Shown piece after piece: positions 14,471-19,418 of a DNA stretch of 19,418 nt. The notes beneath the pieces were generated by a model. It had not been told where the DNA came from and searched no databases. It saw nothing but the letters and a program-made list of their open reading frames with translations. How positions within the stretch are numbered: position 1 is the first letter of the stretch; every line of letters begins with the position of its first letter. Source of the stretch: Bifidobacteriaceae bacterium (GTDB lineage: Bacteria; Actinomycetota; Actinomycetes; Actinomycetales; WQXJ01); assembly GCA_031278675.1 (NCBI GenBank), contig JAITJY010000182.1:1-19418 (forward strand). The letters run 5' to 3'. The position numbers and the translations under genes are program-made.

Positions 14471-16798
14471 GTGAGTCTTTCCATACGCGCATCCCAGGCC
14501 GAATGGCGCAATCTGGTCGAGGAGATCCGGGCACATGAACACGCCTACTATGTCGCGGACGCGCCAACCATCTCGGATGCGCAGTTCGATTCCCTGATGG
14601 CGCGGCTACGGGAACTGGAGGCAGCCAACCCGCAGTTGGTGACGCCGAACTCACCGACGCAGCGCCCTGGTGGCCGCCCGGCGGCGGAGTTTACGCCGGT
14701 CAGACACGTCACACCCATGATGTCGCTGGACAACGTGTTCACGGGCGCGCAACTCGAGGCCTGGATGGATAAGGCGGTGCGTGATGCGGGGACTTCAGCG
14801 ATCGCGTGGCTGACCGAACCCAAGATTGACGGCCTGTCTGTGTCGCTGACCTATGAGAACGGCCAACTGGTGCAGGGCGCCACCCGCGGGGATGGGCGGA
14901 CCGGGGAGGACGTGACCGCGAATGTGATGACGATCGCCTCGATCCCGCACCGCTTGGCGGCGCATCCGGCGCCCCGTTTTCTAGAGGTACGGGGCGAAGT
15001 ATTTCTACCCACGCGGGCTTTCGCGGAGCTGAATTCGCGGATCGAGGAAGACAACGAGGCGATCGCGCAAACCAACCGTGGTCTGGTGGCCGCCGGCAAA
15101 CGGCCGCGCCCCCTGAAGAAGCTGTTTGCGAACCCTCGGAACGCGGCGGCTGGTTCGTTGCGCCAAAAGGATGCGTTGGCTACTGCCGAGCGGCCACTCG
15201 CGTTCTTGGTCCACGGGATAGGCCAATGGACGTGGCCTGACGGGGTGGCCGGGCCCACGCCGCTGACCCAATCGGAGGCGTACGCGCTGCTGGCGGAGTG
15301 GGGCTTGCCGGTCTCCCCGGACAATCAGGTAAGTCAAGAGAGGCAGGCGGCGGCGGCGACTATACCGGCCTACGGGCGCCGGCGGCACGCGCTGGACCAC
15401 GAGATCGATGGCGTGGTGGTCAAGGTTGACCAGTTCGCGTTGCAGCGGGCGCTGGGCGCCAACTCCAGGGCGCCGCGGTGGGCGATCGCGTATAAATACC
15501 CACCGGAGGAGGTCAACACGAAGCTGGCGGACATTGGTGTCCAGGTGGGCCGCACCGGGCGTGTCACGCCCTACGGGATCATGGCGCCGGTGCGTGTGGC
15601 TGGCTCGACGGTCACGTTTGCCACGCTGCACAACGCCCGCGAAGTGGAGCGCAAGGGCCTGCTGATCGGCGACACCGTGGTGTTGCGCAAGGCCGGTGAC
15701 GTAATCCCCGAGATTGTGGCGCCAGTCCCCGAGTTACGGACCGGCCAGGAACGCCCATTCACGATGCCGTCCGTCTGCCCTTCCTGCGGCACCCCCTTGG
15801 CGCCCGGCAAGGCCGGCGACGTGGACCTGCGGTGCCCCAACGCGCAGTTCTGCAAAGCTCAAATCGCGGCCCGGATTGAGCATTTGGGTTCGCGCGGGGC
15901 GCTCGATGTCGAAGCGTTAGGCCAGGAGACTGCTCTCGCGTTGGCTGATCCGATGGCGACGTTGCGGCCGACGCCCGCCCGCCCGGCGCCCGCCTGGCTG
16001 GCGGTGACCCCGGGCGGCCCGGCGCAGGCGGCTTCGCCGCCGCAGGAGGAGCGGATCCCGGAACCGGTTCTAGCCAGCGAAGCTGGCCTGTTCGCACTGG
16101 ATGGCGAGCAATTGGGACGGGCTCGGGTGTGGCGTTGGGTACCTGAGCGACGGGCCAAGGATGGCACGGTGGAGGAGGGATCATGGCAGGTGCGGCCGTT
16201 CTTTACGGCCGCCTCGGGCGAGTTGACGGAGGCCGGCAAGCTGTTGCTCAGCCAACTCGGCGAGGCGCGCACGCGCCCGCTGTGGCGGATTCTGGTGGCG
16301 TTGTCGATCCGGCACGTCGGGCCAACGGCGGCGCGCGCGCTCGCGACGGCGTTCGGTTCCATTGATGCGATTCGGGCTGCGAGTGCCCCTGAATTGGCGG
16401 CTGTGGAAGGCGTTGGCCCGGTCATTGCGGAGTCGATTTTGGACTGGTTCGCCGCCGACTGGCGGGCTGGCGTGGTGGAGGAATGGGCGCGGGCAGGGGT
16501 GCGCCTGACGGCCGAGCGCGTCGCTTTACCGGCCACATTGCGCGGTTTGACCGTGGTTGTGACGGGAACCCTGGAGGGTTTTACCCGCGAGGGCGCGAAG
16601 GAAGCGATTGCGGCGCGGGGCGGGCGCCCCGCCGGCTCGGTCTCGAAGAACACTGACTATGTGGTGGTTGGCGCGAATGCGGGCTCCAAGGAAACCAAAG
16701 CGCGCGAGCTAGGAATCCCCATCCTGGACGAACCCGAATTCGTCGCACTCCTAGCCACCGGCCCCACCCCGCCGCTCCCACCCCCTGAACAGACCTGA
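14471..16798 (+). CDS. ligA: NAD-dependent DNA ligase LigA
   Basis: Joins nicks during replication and repair, using NAD+. The 775-residue product has an N-terminal Ia domain (HAYYVADAPTISDAQFD), the adenylated lysine Lys118 in EPKIDGLSVSL, GATRGDGRTGEDVT, NPRNAAAGSLRQ, an OB fold (GVQVGRTGRVTPYGIMAPV), a C4 zinc finger (Cys436, 439, 455, 461), helix-hairpin-helix segments and a C-terminal BRCT domain (about 686-765). Between the first HhH (LDVEALGQETALAL, about 477-490) and LSIRHVGPTAARA (about 611) there is a long insertion (LASEAGLFALDGEQL, VWRW). I recall this from Micrococcales ligases; it explains the length against about 670-690 in E. coli or mycobacteria. GTG 14471 is chosen because conserved sequence begins soon after it. 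The open frame extends to 14402, and the Shine-Dalgarno signal is weak. Confidence 0.96.
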   Translation: MSLSIRASQAEWRNLVEEIRAHEHAYYVADAPTISDAQFDSLMARLRELEAANPQLVTPNSPTQRPGGRPAAEFTPVRHVTPMMSLDNVFTGAQLEAWMDKAVRDAGTSAIAWLTEPKIDGLSVSLTYENGQLVQGATRGDGRTGEDVTANVMTIASIPHRLAAHPAPRFLEVRGEVFLPTRAFAELNSRIEEDNEAIAQTNRGLVAAGKRPRPLKKLFANPRNAAAGSLRQKDALATAERPLAFLVHGIGQWTWPDGVAGPTPLTQSEAYALLAEWGLPVSPDNQVSQERQAAAATIPAYGRRRHALDHEIDGVVVKVDQFALQRALGANSRAPRWAIAYKYPPEEVNTKLADIGVQVGRTGRVTPYGIMAPVRVAGSTVTFATLHNAREVERKGLLIGDTVVLRKAGDVIPEIVAPVPELRTGQERPFTMPSVCPSCGTPLAPGKAGDVDLRCPNAQFCKAQIAARIEHLGSRGALDVEALGQETALALADPMATLRPTPARPAPAWLAVTPGGPAQAASPPQEERIPEPVLASEAGLFALDGEQLGRARVWRWVPERRAKDGTVEEGSWQVRPFFTAASGELTEAGKLLLSQLGEARTRPLWRILVALSIRHVGPTAARALATAFGSIDAIRAASAPELAAVEGVGPVIAESILDWFAADWRAGVVEEWARAGVRLTAERVALPATLRGLTVVVTGTLEGFTREGAKEAIAARGGRPAGSVSKNTDYVVVGANAGSKETKARELGIPILDEPEFVALLATGPTPPLPPPEQT

Positions 16799-16882
16799 AC
16801 GCCTGTAGCTGTTCCTCAGCTCTCGCTTCGAAGCCTCCCGTGGGTCGAGCGCCCATCCCCAGGCGAAGGGCTCAGGCCGAGG

Positions 16883-18250
16883 TCAGCCGGTGTCGCCTTG
16901 GCCTACTACTTCGCAGGTGACGGGGGCGTTCGCGGCGGTGACGAAGTCGTCATCGGCGGCGGGCGTTGCGCTGGTTGGCGGGTCGGGGTTGGCTGGGTCG
17001 GCCGGCGCGGTCGGGTCGGCTGGGTCGGGAGAAGCGGGGGTAGTGCTGGGCTGATCGGTCACCTCCGGCGCTTCGCCGTGCACCAACTTGTAGGGGACGG
17101 TGCCGGGAATGGGCTGGTCTAGAGCGAACAACTCGAATAGTTCACTGGCACCGAGTCCACCGAACTTGTCGGACTGGCCCCAATCGGTCAACCGGACCCG
17201 CTGGCCTTCGTAGGCGAAGGGCGGGGTGAAGAGAGAAACGTGATCCATCTTGATGTTGCGCAGGGCGAAGGCCAACCCCGCCAAAGCTCCCACCGAACCC
17301 AGTTCCGGGCTGACATAAAGAGAGCTGGTGATAGCGGTAGCTGTGGCGTTGAGCTTGGGCAGCGACTTGAGGTCACCGGCCGCCAGGATCTCATTGATGA
17401 CGGTGGCGACAAGCTGCTGCTGCCGGTTGATGCGCATGATATCCGTGCCGTCGAGCCACTGCCCGTCGTAGGTCTTCCCCTCGCGGGTCCTGGCGAACTG
17501 GAGCGCGGTAGCCCCATCTAGATGGTGCATGCCGGGCGTCAGTTCGAGGCGAGTCTTTTGGGCCACCAGCCCCTGGGGCACGCAAATGTCGACGCCGTCC
17601 AGCGCGTCCACCACCGAGGCGAAGCCGGAAAAGTCCACCAGGATGAAAGCATCCAGCAAGATACCGGTGATGGCTTCGACGGACGCAAAAATACAGGCAA
17701 TGCCTTCGGCTTTCGCGTCGGGGTCCCAGCCGCCGGCGCCCTTGACAAAGGCGGAATTCAACATCACGTCGTATTCCGGTGGGCTGATCCAGCCGTTCGG
17801 GGTGGTGCAGGCCGGCAAGTTGACCAGCGCATCACGGGGCAGAGAGACGATGTCGACCCGCGAACGGTCCGCCGAGATATGGGCCACCATGTTCACATCG
17901 TTTAGCAGCGAGTCCATGGAATCCCGGACCACGTCCGCGTTGGCGCCGGAGCGGGTGTCGATCGCGGTGATCAAAATGTTGACAGGATTGCCCCCGAACG
18001 GATCCAACGGTTCTGCTTCAGCCGTTGGTGCCCGCTTCGCGGGGCGCTCCTGGTTCCCGATCAAGGTCGTGATGTCGATCACCTGCATGTTGGCTTCGAG
18101 CTGGCGGACTCGTTCCCCAACGACGACAAATGCCGCGACCAGGGTCGCCACAACGCCGGTCGCAACCACCTTCAGCGCACGGTGGCGAACCACCCTGAGC
18201 CGGTGTCGCGCCGGCGAACTAGGACGCGGCGCCGCGTGGCGCACTTGCAC
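16883..18250 (-). CDS. LytR-CpsA-Psr (LCP) family cell-wall polymer ligase with Pro/Asp-rich tail
   Basis: LCP enzymes transfer polyprenyl-linked glycopolymers (teichoic acids, arabinogalactan, capsule) to peptidoglycan at the outer membrane face. The 455-residue product has a basic N-terminus, one TM (about 26-44), then the LCP domain (about 90-300). It shows Asp98 and Arg100 in AIDTRS, Asp118, Arg139-Asp140 in VSLPRD, Arg254 and Arg256 in FARTRE, and DxxRxxRQQQLV (270-281). A roughly 90-residue region follows (HVSLFTPPFAYEGQRVRL), then a Pro/Ala/Asp-rich stretch (about 396-430) and a final APVTCEVV segment. Extracytoplasmic cysteines (148, 186, 223, 449) could form disulfides. GTG 18250 has a strong GAGGAGG (18255-18261) only four bases upstream; GTG 18244 is possible. 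The next LCP gene lies 166 bases upstream on the same strand. Confidence 0.93.
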   Translation of the reverse strand: MQVRHAAPRPSSPARHRLRVVRHRALKVVATGVVATLVAAFVVVGERVRQLEANMQVIDITTLIGNQERPAKRAPTAEAEPLDPFGGNPVNILITAIDTRSGANADVVRDSMDSLLNDVNMVAHISADRSRVDIVSLPRDALVNLPACTTPNGWISPPEYDVMLNSAFVKGAGGWDPDAKAEGIACIFASVEAITGILLDAFILVDFSGFASVVDALDGVDICVPQGLVAQKTRLELTPGMHHLDGATALQFARTREGKTYDGQWLDGTDIMRINRQQQLVATVINEILAAGDLKSLPKLNATATAITSSLYVSPELGSVGALAGLAFALRNIKMDHVSLFTPPFAYEGQRVRLTDWGQSDKFGGLGASELFELFALDQPIPGTVPYKLVHGEAPEVTDQPSTTPASPDPADPTAPADPANPDPPTSATPAADDDFVTAANAPVTCEVVGQGDTG

Positions 18251-18416
18251 ATAACCTCCTCAATTATCCGTTTGGCTCTACACCAGGTTAGGCCCACTGC
18301 CTGAGAATATGGGGGAGACCTGGGCGGTATACGGTAAGAGTTTTGTGGAGATGTGCTGGCTGAGCGTACTTTTTAGCCACGCTTGGCCGAGTAGTGAACA
18401 AACCATGGCCCAAATT
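18251..18416 (-). other. Gap between the two LCP genes
   Basis: This 166-base region separates the two same-strand LCP genes. It holds the GAGGAGG ribosome site of the downstream gene (18255-18261) and AT-rich patches (TATAC near 18328, GATAAT on the minus strand near 18263-18268) that might be promoter elements. The GATAAT would place a transcript start on the ribosome site, so it is unconvincing. A 4-base stem GCCA/TGGC at 18379-18390 has no T-tract on the minus strand. No gene is visible. Confidence 0.3.
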
Positions 18417-19379
18417 CTAGTTTCCGGTCCACGTGCCGGCCTGGATCGCGGCGAACTCTGCGGGCGCCTTGTCCGGGTCCAACAGCACCGCAGAGCCGAT
18501 CCCGCCCGGCCGGTAGTCGATATTCGCCACCGTTGGCATGCCCTGGATTCCTTCCGGGCCGGTCGCTGCCTTGAAATCGAGTAGCAGCCGGCCCAGGTCA
18601 ATAATGTTCGCATCCTGGTCCACGGTCAGGGCGGCCGTCCCGGCCTTGGCCAGTTCGAGTTGACGGTCCGGGCGGTAGACCAGCGATGGTGTCAGCGTCT
18701 TCTTCATCAGTTGCGAGACCACTTGGCGTTGGCGGGCGGCGCGCCCCAAGTCACCGAGCGGGTCGGATTTCCGCATCCGGCTGAAGGCCAGGGCTAGTTT
18801 GCCGTCCGCTTCATGGCAGCCGGCTTCCCAGACCAGTTTCGAGTCGTGGTCATCGACGGTCGCGTCCATGCACAACTCGACGCCGCCGACGGCATCGACC
18901 AACTCGGTGAGCGAGCCGAAACCGACCTCCACGTAACGGTCGATATGCATCCCGGTCAGGTCTTGGACCGCTTGGACCAGGAGTTGCGCACCTCCGTAAG
19001 CGTACGCCGAGGTGATTTTCTGGCCACCTTGCGCCGGCAGTTCAACGTATGTGTCGCGGGGGATCGAAATCAGGTAGGCCTGGTTGTTCGGCGCGACATG
19101 GACTATCAGGATGGAATCCGCCCGCTGGCCTTCCGTCAGGTCCGTGACGCCGCCGCTGCCACGTTTGTCCGAGCCCGCCACCAGGTAGGTCCGCCCCGCG
19201 TCGGTCCCGCCGCTGACCAGCGCATCGACGTGCGCCAGGTGCTCGTTGGTCCACAGCGCCAGCCCGATCGGCCAGGCCAGCGCGGCGAGCAGCAACACCA
19301 GGAGCGTGCCCGCGATCCGCCGCCCAGTTCGCCTCCCGGACCTCCGGGGTGGCGGGGGAGCGGGACGCGGCGCCGCCAT
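18417..19379 (-). CDS. LytR-CpsA-Psr (LCP) family protein, start uncertain
   Basis: Second LCP phosphotransferase, expected to attach glycopolymer to the wall. From ATG 19379 it is 320 residues: Pro/Arg-rich cytoplasmic N-terminus, one TM (about 22-44), and the LCP domain from about 63, with Asp71 and Arg73 in VAGSDKRG, Arg86 and Asp88 (RADSILIVHV), Arg108-Asp109 in SIPRDTYV, Arg201 and Arg203 in FSRMRKSD, and a GRAARQRQVV segment (212-221). It lacks the long C-terminal tail of its neighbour. Cys170 and Cys188 may form a disulfide. The frame stays open upstream to the right edge of the window (13 more codons), and the ribosome site before 19379 is weak, so the gene may start outside. LCP genes are often multi-copy in actinobacteria, and the two may serve different polymers. 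Confidence 0.92.
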   Translation of the reverse strand: MAAPRPAPPPPRRSGRRTGRRIAGTLLVLLLAALAWPIGLALWTNEHLAHVDALVSGGTDAGRTYLVAGSDKRGSGGVTDLTEGQRADSILIVHVAPNNQAYLISIPRDTYVELPAQGGQKITSAYAYGGAQLLVQAVQDLTGMHIDRYVEVGFGSLTELVDAVGGVELCMDATVDDHDSKLVWEAGCHEADGKLALAFSRMRKSDPLGDLGRAARQRQVVSQLMKKTLTPSLVYRPDRQLELAKAGTAALTVDQDANIIDLGRLLLDFKAATGPEGIQGMPTVANIDYRPGGIGSAVLLDPDKAPAEFAAIQAGTWTGN

Positions 19380-19418
19380 GTTCCGCGCTTGGGTTCCGTC
19401 CGCCGATGCCGTCCGCCG

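Noticed and set aside
16825..16834. Palindrome GCTTCGAAGC in the ligA/LCP convergent gap
   Set aside because: Ten-base palindromes occur by chance and there is no loop or T-tract; the 84-base gap shows no other structure worth annotating.
18379..18390. Possible terminator after the upstream LCP gene
   Set aside because: Only a 4-base stem and no T-tract in the transcribed direction.
1..19418. CRISPR, IS elements, tRNA or prophage
   Set aside because: No regularly spaced direct repeats, transposase, integrase, terminal inverted repeats or tRNA cloverleaf could be recognised on either strand.

Overview
The window comes from a high-GC Gram-positive chromosome, most likely Actinomycetota and plausibly near the Micrococcales/Cellulomonadaceae. 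The grounds are strong G/C bias, frequent GTG and TTG starts, an actinobacterial-style GlgP/GlgX pair, two LytR-CpsA-Psr (LCP) cell-wall proteins, and a LigA carrying the long insertion after the zinc finger that I recall from Micrococcales ligases. No rRNA, tRNA, IS element, phage gene or CRISPR array is visible. Genes are tightly packed and no gap exceeds about 210 bases.

Layout. (1) 2-4734: two convergent glycogen-breakdown genes, glgP (+, 5' end outside the window) and glgX (-). Phosphorylase shortens outer chains and GlgX removes the limit branches. (2) 4858-7017: a secreted zinc N-acetylmuramoyl-L-alanine amidase (PGRP fold) followed by five calcium-site-like FG-GAP/VCBS repeats, divergent from glgX across an inverted repeat and followed by a stem-loop. 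(3) 7113-9472: a cysteine desulfurase and mnmA overlapping by ATGA, a sulfur-relay pair for tRNA 2-thiouridine. (4) 9674-14185, minus strand: three closely spaced genes. The first two encode paralogous two-TM membrane proteins with a helical ectodomain and very long Pro/Ala-rich cytoplasmic regions; the second of these ends in a degenerate GHKL ATPase-like domain. The third encodes a soluble Aer-like PAS protein. (5) 14471-16798: ligA, divergent from that cluster. (6) 16883-19379 and beyond: two LCP-family ligases, the upstream one possibly extending past the right edge.

Most of the window is housekeeping. The part worth a second look is the three-gene minus-strand cluster. It looks like a membrane-sensing complex built on a sensor-kinase plan, but the kinase part lacks a visible histidine-phosphoacceptor domain and the ATP-binding N-box asparagine, and there is no response regulator, GTPase, Roadblock or chemotaxis gene next to it. 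Secondary points are operator-like repeats in the two divergent intergenic regions, a G-quadruplex-type motif behind mnmA, and internal coding repeats in the linkers. All functional statements come from reading the sequence and recalled family knowledge; no search was run.
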